Part shown: piece by piece, positions 37,541-47,282 of the stretch | Layout: the number at the start of each line of letters is the position of its first letter | How positions within the stretch are numbered: the first letter of the stretch is position 1 | Assembly: GCA_018267655.1 (NCBI GenBank) | Contig: JAFDYB010000057.1 | Coordinates: 124,001 to 188,000, forward strand | Origin: Bacteroidota bacterium | GTDB taxonomy: Bacteria; Bacteroidota; Bacteroidia; B-17B0; Aurantibacillaceae | DNA length: 64,000 bases | Direction: 5' to 3' | The notes under the pieces: generated by a model | The model's input: the letters and a program-made list of their open reading frames with translations, nothing else | Told to the model about the DNA's origin: nothing | Database searches by the model: none | Translations under genes and position numbers: made by a program

Positions 37541-39127
37541 ATGTTTGAAATTATGGAATTAGGCACGCGCGCTTTGCCTGAACTTAGAGGTATTGCAAAA
37601 GCATTTAGCGTTGATATAAAAGGCCTATCAAAACCTGAAATGATTTTAAAAATTAATGATGCTCAATTAGCAAATCCGGAGTTGGCAAAATCAGTTTTAG
37701 AAAAGTTTCCAATAAAAGAAAAGCAGGAACTAAAGGATAAAACACCAAAGGACAAAAAAATAAAACGAGAAACATCAACCGAAACAAAACCACTAGTTGA
37801 TGAAAATGCAAAAAAACTTTTAGAAGCATTAACAGATGATGAGATAACAACACCTGAAGAATTAACTACCCCAAGCGAAATGTCGCCCGAATTACTAAGC
37901 CCTTCTAAAACTGAGGTTATAAACGAAATTTCAAATGAAATTCCTCAACCTGAATCCATACAAACAGAAGAGCCTGAGGTTAAAAAACCTGAAAAAGTTT
38001 ATTACAACTTTGATAATATTGTATTTGTTACAGGCGTTTTAGAGGTTATGCCCGATGGGTATGGCTTTTTGCGCAGTGCCGATTACAACTACTTAAATTC
38101 ACCTGATGATGTTTATGTATCGCAATCGCAAATAAAATTGTTTGGATTAAGAGCAGGTGATGTTGTTAAAGGCGGTGTTCGCCCACCTAAAGAAGGCGAA
38201 AAATATTTCCCTTTAATAAAGGTTGAACAAATAAACGGTCGCGACCCCTCGTATGTGCGCGATAGGGTTATGTTTGAATATTTAACACCTTTATTTCCAA
38301 ACGAAAAAATAAAATTAACAGGGCACCCCGGCGAAAACATGAGCACCAGAGTAATGGATATGTTTGCGCCAATAGGAAAGGGACAACGCGGATTAATTGT
38401 TGCTCAACCCAAAACAGGTAAAACAATTTTATTAAAAGATGTTGCAAATGCAATAGCGTATAACCATCCTGAAATTTATTTAATTATTCTTTTAATAGAC
38501 GAGCGTCCGGAAGAGGTAACAGACATGGCACGTAGCGTTAAAGCAGAAGTAGTAAGCAGTACTTTTGATGAACCTGCCGAAAAGCATGTTAAAATTGCAA
38601 ACATAGTTTTAGAAAAAGCCAAGCGACTTACCGAGTGTGGACATGACGTGGTAATTTTACTTGATAGCATTACCCGACTTGCGCGTGCATATAATACAGT
38701 TGCACCTGCCAGCGGAAAAATATTAACAGGAGGCGTTGATGCAAATGCATTACATAAACCCAAACGTTTTTTTGGCTCTGCCCGTAAAATTGAAAATGGC
38801 GGTTCGCTTACTATCCTGGCAACTGCACTTACTGAAACAGGCAGTAAAATGGACGAGGTGATTTTTGAAGAGTTTAAAGGTACCGGTAATATGGAATTAC
38901 AACTCGACAGAAAATTATCAAATAGGAGAATTTATCCGGCTATAGATTTATTGGCATCATCAACTAGAAGAGATGACTTGCTTGTAGATAAAGAAACCTT
39001 GAGCCGCTTGTGGGTATTGCGAAAACATTTAGGCGACATGAACCCACAAGAAGCAATGGAGTTTTTGCTCGATCGCCTGCGCCGCACACAAAGCAACGAA
39101 GAGTTTTTAATTAGCATGAATGGATAA
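37541..39127 (+). CDS. rho: Transcription termination factor Rho
   Basis: A 528-residue hexameric RNA helicase. An N-terminal helical Rho_N-like domain (1-60) is followed by a long charged linker (about 65-150) rich in Lys, Glu and Thr, which E. coli Rho lacks. The cold-shock RNA-binding domain follows ([20 protein letters not shown]). The ATPase core has the P-loop QPKTGKT near residue 290, with [13 protein letters not shown] and the later [15 protein letters not shown]. Bacteroidota Rho proteins commonly carry such linkers. It is followed 18 bases later by a DUF4199 protein gene. Confidence 0.97.
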   Translation: MFEIMELGTRALPELRGIAKAFSVDIKGLSKPEMILKINDAQLANPELAKSVLEKFPIKEKQELKDKTPKDKKIKRETSTETKPLVDENAKKLLEALTDDEITTPEELTTPSEMSPELLSPSKTEVINEISNEIPQPESIQTEEPEVKKPEKVYYNFDNIVFVTGVLEVMPDGYGFLRSADYNYLNSPDDVYVSQSQIKLFGLRAGDVVKGGVRPPKEGEKYFPLIKVEQINGRDPSYVRDRVMFEYLTPLFPNEKIKLTGHPGENMSTRVMDMFAPIGKGQRGLIVAQPKTGKTILLKDVANAIAYNHPEIYLIILLIDERPEEVTDMARSVKAEVVSSTFDEPAEKHVKIANIVLEKAKRLTECGHDVVILLDSITRLARAYNTVAPASGKILTGGVDANALHKPKRFFGSARKIENGGSLTILATALTETGSKMDEVIFEEFKGTGNMELQLDRKLSNRRIYPAIDLLASSTRRDDLLVDKETLSRLWVLRKHLGDMNPQEAMEFLLDRLRRTQSNEEFLISMNG

Positions 39128-39145
39128 TAATTTTGCAAATAAAAT

Positions 39146-39661
39146 ATGATAAATAAAAAAGCATTAATAATTGCCGCCATCTATTGTGTGCTTACTATCT
39201 CGTTTAGGCTATATATGCTTTTAGGAAACCACTATATAACACGCTTTGGTTTTTATTATACATACGTACTAACTGTTTTAGCAATAATACCTTTTTACAT
39301 CATTGCAATTATTTGGGTAAGGCGCAAAGATTATAATGGCATAATAAGAGGAAAAGATGCAATGAAAACAGCCTTAATTGTATTTTCAATAGGATTGATA
39401 GTTTCAGCCATTTACAATTACGTTGAATTTAAAATATACGGCAGTCAGCTAGCCCAAACATACTATAATAGTGAAGATTTTTTAAATTTTTTAAAATCTA
39501 AAAAAGAAGTGCCTCCAGCCGATTATTCAAAAATAATTTCCGAACAAATTGCATTAGCCTCTATCTCAGCATTTAAAGCTACAACAGCAAAAGTGTTTTC
39601 GTTTTGTTTGTTAGGCATATCTTCAGCATTTTTTTGTGCATTTGCGCTAAAAAAACCATAA
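39146..39661 (+). CDS. DUF4199-type integral membrane protein
   Basis: A 171-residue protein with four hydrophobic helices (about 5-25, 35-57, 73-95 and 145-166) and a hydrophilic loop at about 105-140. The helix layout and the short C-terminal tail fit the DUF4199 family, common in Bacteroidota and of unknown function. It lies 18 bases after rho and 39 bases before an acyltransferase gene that has its own -7 box. It could share the rho message. Confidence 0.6.
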   Translation: MINKKALIIAAIYCVLTISFRLYMLLGNHYITRFGFYYTYVLTVLAIIPFYIIAIIWVRRKDYNGIIRGKDAMKTALIVFSIGLIVSAIYNYVEFKIYGSQLAQTYYNSEDFLNFLKSKKEVPPADYSKIISEQIALASISAFKATTAKVFSFCLLGISSAFFCAFALKKP

Positions 39662-39687
39662 AAATACTTTTTAAAAGACAATTGTTT

Positions 39688-39695
39688 TAACTTTG
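39688..39695 (+). promoter_or_regulatory. -7 promoter box abutting the acyltransferase start codon
   Basis: TAACTTTG, an exact TAnnTTTG match, ends 5 bases before the ATG at 39701. Transcription starting about 4-7 bases after the box would yield a nearly leaderless mRNA. Confidence 0.5.
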
Positions 39696-39700
39696 TTCCT

Positions 39701-41029
39701 ATGCCATTTAGGTTTATTAATCCTGTTAATATTATACTATCTGTATGGGTAACGTTTGTTGTACCTGTGTTTTATAAAAAAATAAGAGGTCGAAATATTA
39801 AATATATAACAGGAAAAAATCCTGTAATTATTGCAATGAATCACCCTAATGCTTTTATGGATCCTACTTTAATAAACATGCTCACTTTTCCGGAAAATTT
39901 AAAATATTTAGCACGAGGCGATTCGTTTAAACCTGGAATTATATCTTGGTTGTTAGAGCAAATAGGCATTGTACCAATATACAGAATTCAAGATGGAGGA
40001 AAAGAAGGCCTAAAAAAAAACGAAGAAACTTACACACGTGTTAATGCATTTTTAAAACGAAATAAAAAAGTAATTGTTTTTGCAGAAGGTTTATGTATTC
40101 AAGAAAAAAGATTGCGCCCGTTAAAAAAAGGCGTAGCACGAATGGTGTTTGGTGCTTACGAAGCAATAAATAATAAATCGCTAACGGTTGTGCCGGTAGG
40201 CGTTAACTATAGCAATCCATCTAAAATAGGAAGCACATTGTTCTATAATATTGGTGAACCTATTTTAGTGAGCAACTTCGAAGAAAAATTTAAAGAAAAC
40301 CCGGCGCGCTGTTATAATGAGTTTTTAACATTACTCGAAATTAAAATGAAAGAGTTAATAATACATATTAACGATAAAAAAAATGACGCGTTGTATAATC
40401 AAACAGAGCAATTATGCTTGCTAAACGAGCTAAATAAAAATAAATTTGATATAAATAACTTGCACCACCAAGTATTAATCAGTCAAAAAATTGCATCTAA
40501 AATCAATCTATCAAGTGCAGTTAATGCGAATGCATTAGAAGCTTTTTCAAAAAAAATAAATACTTATTTCGAAATCATTGAGGCAAATAATTTAAAAGAA
40601 TCTTCTGTAACTTTTTGCAAAAATAAATGGCAAGTATGGCTTAAGTCTTTTTTACTTATTATCTCGCTACCCCTTTGTTTACTTGGAATTGCGGTTAATT
40701 ACATCCCATTTAAAATAGCCGATTTTTTAGCTAAAAAAGTGCCAAAAGATATAATTGAATTTTATGCCTCTTTATTTATTGCATTTGCTATGCTGTTTTT
40801 TTTAATATTTTATTTAAGCTACTTTTTTATAATTAAAATAATTACATCAAGCATTTTTATTGCTATGATAGCATGTATTATTTTCGGATTAAGCGCATAT
40901 TTTTTTGCCATTTATAAACAGTTATTTGCGAAAACAAAAAGCGATTTAAAATTATTGTTTAATACGTCATTAAGGTTGCAATTAGAAAAGCGAAAAAACG
41001 AACTTATTTCTGATTTTAACAGACTTTAA
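39701..41029 (+). CDS. PlsC-type 1-acyl-glycerol-3-phosphate acyltransferase family protein
   Basis: A 442-residue membrane acyltransferase. The catalytic NHPNAFMD (NHx4D motif) is near residues 48-55. FAEGLCIQEKRLRPLKKG supplies the second (EG) motif near 128, and VVPVGVNYS the later substrate strand. The C-terminal half has three hydrophobic helices (about 307-330, 355-375 and 382-405), longer than plain PlsC (about 240 residues). It may therefore belong to the larger Bacteroidota branch of lysophospholipid or glycolipid acyltransferases. It is single-gene. Confidence 0.85.
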   Translation: MPFRFINPVNIILSVWVTFVVPVFYKKIRGRNIKYITGKNPVIIAMNHPNAFMDPTLINMLTFPENLKYLARGDSFKPGIISWLLEQIGIVPIYRIQDGGKEGLKKNEETYTRVNAFLKRNKKVIVFAEGLCIQEKRLRPLKKGVARMVFGAYEAINNKSLTVVPVGVNYSNPSKIGSTLFYNIGEPILVSNFEEKFKENPARCYNEFLTLLEIKMKELIIHINDKKNDALYNQTEQLCLLNELNKNKFDINNLHHQVLISQKIASKINLSSAVNANALEAFSKKINTYFEIIEANNLKESSVTFCKNKWQVWLKSFLLIISLPLCLLGIAVNYIPFKIADFLAKKVPKDIIEFYASLFIAFAMLFFLIFYLSYFFIIKIITSSIFIAMIACIIFGLSAYFFAIYKQLFAKTKSDLKLLFNTSLRLQLEKRKNELISDFNRL

Positions 41030-41092
41030 CTGAAAACAATAATGAAACTTGGCACATGGTTTGAATTATATTAGTTGTAAAAACAAACACAA

Positions 41093-41941
41093 ATGAAATC
41101 AAGATTCTTAAAATACAATGTGGTTTTATTAATAACTAGTTTAGCCATATTAACATCAGCCGGCCCTAAAACGGGCCACTTGGCAACTATTGAGGCTATC
41201 TCACAAACAATTAATGATGCAGACCCATTGCCACTTCAAACAAACAAAGCTTTTAAAGAAGGAGAATCTATATCATATAGATTGCACTATGGCTTTTTAA
41301 ACGCCGGAGCGGCTGTTTTAGAAGTTAAGCCAGATATTGTAAATATAAATAATCGCAATTTATATCATATTGTTTGCAATGGTTACACCATTGGAAGTGC
41401 CGATTGGTTTTTTAAAGTTAGAGATAGATATGAAACTTATTTAGATAAAAACGCCATGCTGCCTTGGATGTTTGTGCGCAATGTTAATGAAGGAGGATTT
41501 AAGTTTTCTCAAAACTATGTGTTTAATCATTACACTAAAAAGGTAGATGATGGAGAAGGAAAACAATTTGATGTTCCATCTGGAATACAAGACATGGTTA
41601 GCTCATTTTATGTTGCTAGAAACACAGATTTTAAAAATGCGAAAGAAGGAGATGTTTACTCATTTCAATGCTTTATGGATAAAGAAATTTGGCCTTTAAA
41701 AATAAGATATGTAGGTAAAGAAATTATAACAACGGATATTGGAAAAATTCATGCTATAAAATTTAGACCTATTGTTCAAAAAGGAAGAGTGTTTAAAAAA
41801 GAAGAAGATATGAATGTGTGGATTAGCGATGACGATAACCACATTGTACTAAAAGTTCAAGCAAATGTTTTAGTAGGAAGTATTAAAATGGATATAATGA
41901 GCGCTAAAAATTTATTGAACCCTACTGCTATTGCAAATTAA
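41093..41941 (+). CDS. DUF3108 domain-containing secreted protein
   Basis: A 282-residue protein with an N-terminal signal peptide (hydrophobic 9-21). The mature region contains the DUF3108 pattern: EGESISYRLHYGFLNAGAAV, then VCNGYTIGSADWFFKVRDRYETYLD, then GIQDMVSSFYVARN, and the closing MNVWISDDDNHIVLKVQANV. These proteins lie in the periplasm or outer leaflet with unknown function. Its stop shares a TTAA with the convergent anmK. Confidence 0.85.
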   Translation: MKSRFLKYNVVLLITSLAILTSAGPKTGHLATIEAISQTINDADPLPLQTNKAFKEGESISYRLHYGFLNAGAAVLEVKPDIVNINNRNLYHIVCNGYTIGSADWFFKVRDRYETYLDKNAMLPWMFVRNVNEGGFKFSQNYVFNHYTKKVDDGEGKQFDVPSGIQDMVSSFYVARNTDFKNAKEGDVYSFQCFMDKEIWPLKIRYVGKEIITTDIGKIHAIKFRPIVQKGRVFKKEEDMNVWISDDDNHIVLKVQANVLVGSIKMDIMSAKNLLNPTAIAN

Positions 41942-43011
41942 ATGCAGCCCACATAAATCGCTCCGGAGCAAGTGCTTTTTAATGCGCCAGTAACTGTTTT
42001 CAGCGTATTGTGTTGATGATTTATCCTTAAAAAGCCTAAAAACCCAAAAATAATTGCCTCTTTAAAATTAATAATTTCTTTAGAAGGTATGTGTAACTTA
42101 TAATTGATTTGCTCATTTATTAAATTTATTAAATGTAAATTATATGCGCCACCACCTGTAACAAGTACCCTTTGCAAATTATGTAATTTAATTTCATTTG
42201 AAATAACATGTGCAAAATGTTGTGTTAATGTTGAAATAACGATTTGGGGTTCAAGTTTATGTTTATTAATAGTATTAAGAAAAATTGACTCAAAATACTC
42301 CCGCCCTAAACTTTTATTTTTACTTTTTTTATAATAAGAAAGTGTATTTAATTTTTTTAGTAAATCGGCATTAAAATTATTGTTTTTTGCAATAATACCC
42401 CTATTATCATAGTTCTTGCCAATTTTTTCAGCAAAATAATTGAGTGCCATATTTAAAATACAAATATCGTAAGCAACCGCATTCCCTTTTTTATTGGTGT
42501 ACGAAATATTGGCAATTCCCCCTAAATTTAAACAAGCGTCATATTTGCCAAATAAAAGTTTATCTCCTATTGGCACTAATGGTGCACCTTGCCCTTTTAA
42601 AGCAACATCAATACTTCTATAATCACAAATTGTAGTTATACTAGTTTTAGCAGCAATTGTTGCTCCACAGCCAATTTGAGTGCTAAAACCATTGTTTGGT
42701 TCGTGAAAAACTGTGTGTCCGTGTGAGGAAATAAAGTGCGGTAGGATTTTATTTTTTTTATTAAATTTATTAACTTCATTTGCGCAATAGCTTGCAAAAT
42801 CAGCATTTAATTTCATTAACGCATTTGCATTACAATTAAATGCAGCACTCAATTTTTTCTTCATTTGCACATTATAAGCAATAGTTTTTGCCTTTATTAA
42901 TTTAAAGCCAAATGTATTGTTTCGATAAAAAAAACGACATAAAGCCAAATCAAGCCCATCGCACGATGTTCCACTCATTAAACCAAGTATAATTGCCGAA
43001 TTTTTTTGCAT
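41938..43011 (-). CDS. anmK: Anhydro-N-acetylmuramic acid kinase
   Basis: A 357-residue kinase of peptidoglycan recycling that converts 1,6-anhydro-MurNAc and ATP to MurNAc-6-phosphate. It has GLMSGTSCDGLDLAL at about 10-24, HGHTVFHEP near 97, LNLGGIANISY near 162 and VLVTGGGAYNLHL near 285, all characteristic. With the LD-carboxypeptidase in this window it is part of the recycling pathway. Its start region lacks a clear TAnnTTTG box. It is cytoplasmic, and there is no sign of truncation. Confidence 0.95.
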   Translation of the reverse strand: MQKNSAIILGLMSGTSCDGLDLALCRFFYRNNTFGFKLIKAKTIAYNVQMKKKLSAAFNCNANALMKLNADFASYCANEVNKFNKKNKILPHFISSHGHTVFHEPNNGFSTQIGCGATIAAKTSITTICDYRSIDVALKGQGAPLVPIGDKLLFGKYDACLNLGGIANISYTNKKGNAVAYDICILNMALNYFAEKIGKNYDNRGIIAKNNNFNADLLKKLNTLSYYKKSKNKSLGREYFESIFLNTINKHKLEPQIVISTLTQHFAHVISNEIKLHNLQRVLVTGGGAYNLHLINLINEQINYKLHIPSKEIINFKEAIIFGFLGFLRINHQHNTLKTVTGALKSTCSGAIYVGCI

Positions 43012-43056
43012 ATTAAAAAATATTAATTAAAAATTCATTGTAACGTTTCTAAACCT

Positions 43057-43064
43057 TATATTTG
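43057..43064 (+). promoter_or_regulatory. -7 promoter box for the acyl-CoA dehydrogenase gene
   Basis: TATATTTG, an exact TAnnTTTG match, with a TTG at 43038-43040 after a 16-base spacer. The leader to the ATG is about 40 bases. Confidence 0.55.
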
Positions 43065-43106
43065 CAAGAGTACTAAAAATTATAATTCTTTTAAAAAAAT
43101 AATATT

Positions 43107-44246
43107 ATGTTTTTTGATTTTTCTGAAGAGCAACTTATGATCCAAAAAGCGGCTCGCGAATTTGCACAAAATGAACTAAAATCAGGCGTTATAGAACGCG
43201 ACGAACACCAAAAATTTCCTAAAGATGAAGTAAAAAAGATGGGTGAATTAGGATTTTTAGGAATGATGGTTGACCCAAAATATGGCGGTGGTGGAATGGA
43301 CACAGTTAGCTACGCTTTAGCTATGGAGGAAATTAGCAAAATAGATGCTAGTTGCAGTGTAATAATGAGCGTTAATAACAGTTTGGTTTGTTGGGGTCTT
43401 GAAAAATACGGCACCGAAGAACAAAAACAAAAATATTTAGTGCCCTTGGCAAAAGGCGAAATTATTGGTGCTTTTTGCTTAAGCGAGCCTGAGGCAGGTA
43501 GCGATGCTACTTCCCAAAGAACAACTGCAATTGATAAAGGCGATTACTATGAATTAAATGGAACTAAAAATTGGATTACAAATGGTAATAGCGCAAGTGT
43601 TTATTTAGTAATTGCTCAAACTAACATAGAGGCCGGTCATAGGGGCATCAATTGCTTAATTGTTGAAAAGGGTATGCCGGGCTTTGAGGTTGGTCCTAAA
43701 GAAAACAAAATGGGCATTAGGGCTAGCGATACACACAGCCTAATGTTTAACAATGTAAAAGTACCTAAAAGTAATAGAATTGGCGAAGATGGTTTTGGAT
43801 TTAAATTTGCCATGAAAGTATTAAGTGGTGGTCGTATTGGCATTGCTTCGCAGGCACTTGGTATTGCAAGTGGTGCTTATGAATTAGCCTTGCAATATAG
43901 TAAAGAGCGCAAAGCTTTCGGTAAAGAAATTAGTAAACATCAAGCTATTCAGTTTAAGCTTGCTGATATGGCAACCCGCATTGAAGCAGCTCGTTTATTG
44001 GTATTAAGAGCGGCATGGTTAAAAGACCAACATTTGCCTTTTGACAAAGAAAGTGCTATGGCAAAAGTATTTGCAAGCGAAACTGCCATGTGGGTAAGCA
44101 TAGAAGCCGTTCAAATACACGGCGGTTATGGATATGTGAAAGAATATCATGTAGAGCGTTTAATGCGTGATGCAAAAATTACTCAGATTTACGAAGGTAC
44201 TAGTGAAGTTCAGCGCATTGTAATATCAAGGCAAGTGCTTTCATAA
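43107..44246 (+). CDS. Acyl-CoA dehydrogenase (short/medium chain type)
   Basis: A 379-residue flavoenzyme of fatty-acid oxidation that makes trans-2-enoyl-CoA. It has FCLSEPEAGSDA at about 130-141 and the FAD/substrate motif YELNGTKNWITNG near 150-162. The catalytic Glu is in IYEGTSEVQ at residue 363, and IEAVQIHGGYGYVKEY is near the end. Its length matches butyryl-CoA dehydrogenase (Bcd) types, though chain-length preference cannot be read from sequence. It may work with the PaaG-like hydratase at the start of the window. Electron transfer (ETF) genes are absent here. Confidence 0.95.
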   Translation: MFFDFSEEQLMIQKAAREFAQNELKSGVIERDEHQKFPKDEVKKMGELGFLGMMVDPKYGGGGMDTVSYALAMEEISKIDASCSVIMSVNNSLVCWGLEKYGTEEQKQKYLVPLAKGEIIGAFCLSEPEAGSDATSQRTTAIDKGDYYELNGTKNWITNGNSASVYLVIAQTNIEAGHRGINCLIVEKGMPGFEVGPKENKMGIRASDTHSLMFNNVKVPKSNRIGEDGFGFKFAMKVLSGGRIGIASQALGIASGAYELALQYSKERKAFGKEISKHQAIQFKLADMATRIEAARLLVLRAAWLKDQHLPFDKESAMAKVFASETAMWVSIEAVQIHGGYGYVKEYHVERLMRDAKITQIYEGTSEVQRIVISRQVLS

Positions 44247-44251
44247 GTTTT

Positions 44252-45037
44252 TTATAGCTCACCAACGCCTTGACAAACATTGCCCTTCTTAGGCAATCTA
44301 AAGTTAAGCGTCATGCCGTAATAAAAATACCAATCTTTAGTATTTAGTCTTCCGCGCATATCACCTTGAAATTTTACAGCATTAGCATTTATTTGTTGTG
44401 ATAAAGATGGATTGGTGGGATAGGTACCGTTTACATCATCAAGGTATGAAGTAAACGTTTTACGAGGCCCCCACTCAATACTCAAGCCCCAGTTTTCAAA
44501 TATATTCCACTTATAACCAATGCCAAAGGGAATGCAAATTTGATAATGCGAGTAACTTTTACCTTCTGTGCTCATGCCATCAAGTGTTACGGAGGTTCCG
44601 TTGCTTGTATTTAGCTTTGGATCCATGTAAAAACCGCCTAATCCGGCAAATACAAAAAAGCTCATATAGTGTTTATTATGCCCAATGCGATATTCAACAA
44701 AATTAAATTCGGCAATACTGTTTATTTCATAAATTTTAGAGTTAAAATTTAAATCTCTTTCTTTTTGAAATGGATCGCTACTGTTTTTATCATTTGCCCA
44801 AACTTTTCCATAGTTAAATGAAAAACGAAAAGCATAACGGTAATTGGTTGAATATCTAAATAAAATGCCCGCAGCAGGACTTGAATATAAAAAATGAGTA
44901 CGCGGATTTAAATCACCAATATAGTAAGACGCCCCACCAAAAATACCAATTTCACGCTGAATAAAATTTCTTTTTTTTGTTTGCGATGTGCAAATTAAAA
45001 AACTTAAACAAAATAAATATACAAGGTTCTTTTGGAT
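44252..45037 (-). CDS. DUF6089 family outer-membrane protein, apparent AUC start
   Basis: An open frame of 261 residues. From the C-terminal half (SFFVFAGLGGFYMDP, IPFGIGYKWNIFENWGLSIEWG) and the upstream part (REIGIFGGASYYIGDLNP, AAGILFRYSTNYRYAFRFS) it matches the DUF6089 beta-barrel pattern. An N-terminal signal peptide, LVYLFCLSFLICTSQ, lies in frame at the upstream end. No ATG, GTG or TTG occurs in that frame between the stop at 45044-45046 and the signal peptide. The ATG at 44665 starts only within the mature barrel and would lose half of it. The best placed codon is ATC at 45035-45037. A frameshift or loss of the true ATG is an alternative. It lies 49 bases downstream of dxs on the same strand. 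Confidence 0.7.
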   Translation of the reverse strand: MQKNLVYLFCLSFLICTSQTKKRNFIQREIGIFGGASYYIGDLNPRTHFLYSSPAAGILFRYSTNYRYAFRFSFNYGKVWANDKNSSDPFQKERDLNFNSKIYEINSIAEFNFVEYRIGHNKHYMSFFVFAGLGGFYMDPKLNTSNGTSVTLDGMSTEGKSYSHYQICIPFGIGYKWNIFENWGLSIEWGPRKTFTSYLDDVNGTYPTNPSLSQQINANAVKFQGDMRGRLNTKDWYFYYGMTLNFRLPKKGNVCQGVGEL

Positions 45038-45086
45038 GTCTTTTTAACGAAAAAAAAATTAATTTATTGTGTTTTTTTAATCAAAA

Positions 45087-47033
45087 TTACATGGCTTTTT
45101 GTAAAGCAATTGCATGCGCTTGTTGTATGGCTTTAGCAATCATTTTTGTAGAAAAACCACACTCTTCATATAGCTCGGGTTGTTCGCCATGCTCAACCCA
45201 TTTATCCGGAACGCCTAAACGAATAACTCTTGAAGCATAATCGTTATCGGCCATAAATTCTAACACAGCACTGCCAAATCCACCTTGTATAGAGTGATCT
45301 TCAACAGTAATAATGGTTTTGAATTTAGAACAAACTTCATGCAGCATTTCTTCATCAATAGGTTTTACAAAGCGCATGTCGTAGTGTGCAATGCTAATTT
45401 CGGCTTCGGCATACTGTTTTATTGCTTCAGCAGCAAAGTTTCCGGGGTGGCCAATGGTAAGAATGGCAATGTCTTTTCCATCTTTTAGCTTGCGCCCTTT
45501 ACCAATTTCAATTTTTTTAAATGGGGTTTTCCAATTTACCATAACGCCATTCCCTCGGGGATAGCGAATACTAAAAGGAGATGTAATTTCACTAAGCTGC
45601 GCGGTGTACATTAAATTTCGTAGTTCTTCTTCATTCATAGGCGCACTCACAATCATGTTTGGCACGCACCTAAAGTAGGCAAAATCAAACACACCATGAT
45701 GTGTAGGACCATCGGCACCCGCTAAACCCCCTCTGTCTAAACAAAAAATTACTTTTAAATTTTGGAGGGCAACGTCGTGTAATACCTGGTCGTATGCGCG
45801 CTGCATAAATGATGAATATATGTTGCAAAAAGGTACTATGCCTTGTGTTGCCAATCCTGCACTAAAAGTTACAGCATGTTGTTCTGCAATACCAACATCA
45901 AAAGCACGGTTTGGCATTGCTTTCATCATCATATTTAACGAGCAACCTGATGGCATTGCGGGAGTAATGCCCATAATTTTTTCGTTTTTCTCAGCTAACT
46001 CAACTATTGTGTGTCCAAACACATCTTGATATTTTGGAGGTTGAGGTTGTTGAGGCGTAACTTTTATTATTTCTCCGGTTTCTTTATTAAACAAACCGGG
46101 CGCATGCCAAAGAGTTTCATTACCTTCTTCGCTAAATTTATATCCTTTACCTTTTTTGGTAAGAATATGTAGTAGTTTAGGACCGGGAATGTCTTTTAAG
46201 TCTGCAAGCACCTTTACCAATCTATCAACATCGTGCCCGTCAACAGGACCAAAATACCTAAATTTAAGCGATTCAAACAAATTACTTTGTTTTAAAAGGC
46301 TTGATTTTATCGCATTTTCAACCTTACTTACAATTTCTTGTGCATTAGGACCAAACTTACTTATTTTGCCTAAAAGCTCCCACATTTTGTCTTTTGCTTT
46401 ATTGTATGTGTGCGAGGTGGTTATGTCTGTAAGATAATCTTTGAGTGCCCCAACGTTTGGGTCAATACTCATACAATTATCATTTAAGATAACTAAAATA
46501 TTAGCATTTTCTGAACCGGCGTGGTTAAGTGCCTCAAAGGCCATTCCGCCCGTCATAGCGCCATCACCTATTACAGCTATGTGTTGTTTAGTAGAATTAT
46601 TTTTGTATTTACTGGCAATTGCCATGCCTAGAGCGGCACTAATACTGGTACTAGAGTGGCCTACACCAAATGAATCGTAAATGCTTTCGCTGCGTTTTGG
46701 GAAACCGCTCAGCCCTTTATAAATACGATTAGTATGAAATATATCGCGACGACCGGTAAGTATTTTGTGCCCATAAGCTTGATGGCCAACATCCCAGACA
46801 AGTTCGTCAGCAGGAGTATTAAAAATGTAGTGCAGAGCTACACTAAGTTCTACAACTCCTAAAGATGCTCCAAAGTGCCCGCCTTTTACAGAAACAACAT
46901 CAACAATAAACTGCCGAAGTTCATTGCACACTTGTTTAAGTTGATGAGTAGGAATTTTTTTTAAATCGTCGGGAGAATTTATTTTAGCAAGCAATTCACC
47001 CGGATTAATGCCATTACCTTCGAGTATCTTCAT
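45087..47033 (-). CDS. dxs: 1-deoxy-D-xylulose-5-phosphate synthase
   Basis: A 648-residue thiamine-diphosphate enzyme that condenses pyruvate and glyceraldehyde-3-phosphate, the first step of the MEP isoprenoid pathway. It has VWDVGHQAYGHKIL near 79-92, GDGAMTGGMAFEALNHAG (ThDP-binding GDG) near 156-173, and the catalytic/binding region DVGIAEQHAVTFSAGLA near 385-401. DRGGLAGADGPTHHG is at about 433-447. The length is normal. A -7 box lies about 56 bases upstream. It may share a transcript with the DUF6089 gene 49 bases downstream. Confidence 0.97.
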   Translation of the reverse strand: MKILEGNGINPGELLAKINSPDDLKKIPTHQLKQVCNELRQFIVDVVSVKGGHFGASLGVVELSVALHYIFNTPADELVWDVGHQAYGHKILTGRRDIFHTNRIYKGLSGFPKRSESIYDSFGVGHSSTSISAALGMAIASKYKNNSTKQHIAVIGDGAMTGGMAFEALNHAGSENANILVILNDNCMSIDPNVGALKDYLTDITTSHTYNKAKDKMWELLGKISKFGPNAQEIVSKVENAIKSSLLKQSNLFESLKFRYFGPVDGHDVDRLVKVLADLKDIPGPKLLHILTKKGKGYKFSEEGNETLWHAPGLFNKETGEIIKVTPQQPQPPKYQDVFGHTIVELAEKNEKIMGITPAMPSGCSLNMMMKAMPNRAFDVGIAEQHAVTFSAGLATQGIVPFCNIYSSFMQRAYDQVLHDVALQNLKVIFCLDRGGLAGADGPTHHGVFDFAYFRCVPNMIVSAPMNEEELRNLMYTAQLSEITSPFSIRYPRGNGVMVNWKTPFKKIEIGKGRKLKDGKDIAILTIGHPGNFAAEAIKQYAEAEISIAHYDMRFVKPIDEEMLHEVCSKFKTIITVEDHSIQGGFGSAVLEFMADNDYASRVIRLGVPDKWVEHGEQPELYEECGFSTKMIAKAIQQAHAIALQKAM

Positions 47034-47088
47034 TATTAATTATTCTGTTATTACAACTTTAAACAACCTTATTAAGGTTACAGTTGAG

Positions 47089-47096
47089 CAAAGTTA
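47089..47096 (-). promoter_or_regulatory. -7 promoter box for dxs
   Basis: The minus strand reads TAACTTTG, an exact TAnnTTTG match, 55 bases upstream of the dxs ATG. There is no certain -33 box. Confidence 0.4.
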
Positions 47097-47262
47097 TTAA
47101 AAAAACGCTTAATTTTTCATATAATTCATTTGATTATAGCATAACAGAAGATGTAAAATAAAAGAATCCTTTATTGAGAGTGTATTTTTAGGTTCTACAA
47201 AATCGTTTTTGTTCATTTATTGATAGGAATATTATAATGCACCAAAAAACAAAGTGTTTTTA

Positions 47263-47282
47263 AAACGGTTTATCTACCGTTT
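47263..47282. promoter_or_regulatory. Possible operator: overlapping inverted and direct repeat
   Basis: aaacggt-ttatct-accgttt is a perfect 7-bp inverted repeat. Read with the next bases it is also a direct repeat of about 11 bases (acggtttatct, then accgtttatgt). It is about 72 bases upstream of the M4 peptidase ATG. The half-site accgttt resembles LytTR recognition sequences of the AlgR kind, but one match is weak evidence. Confidence 0.35.

Noticed and set aside
23011..43073. tttgcaagagtac found at both 23011-23023 and 43061-43073
   Set aside because: Thirteen identical bases, but one lies just after ftsH and the other in a promoter. There is no shared context, so I treat it as chance overlapping a -7 box.
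44252..44665. Short 137-residue reading of the DUF6089 gene
   Set aside because: It starts inside the barrel. The frame is open far upstream and carries the family's N-terminal half and a signal peptide.
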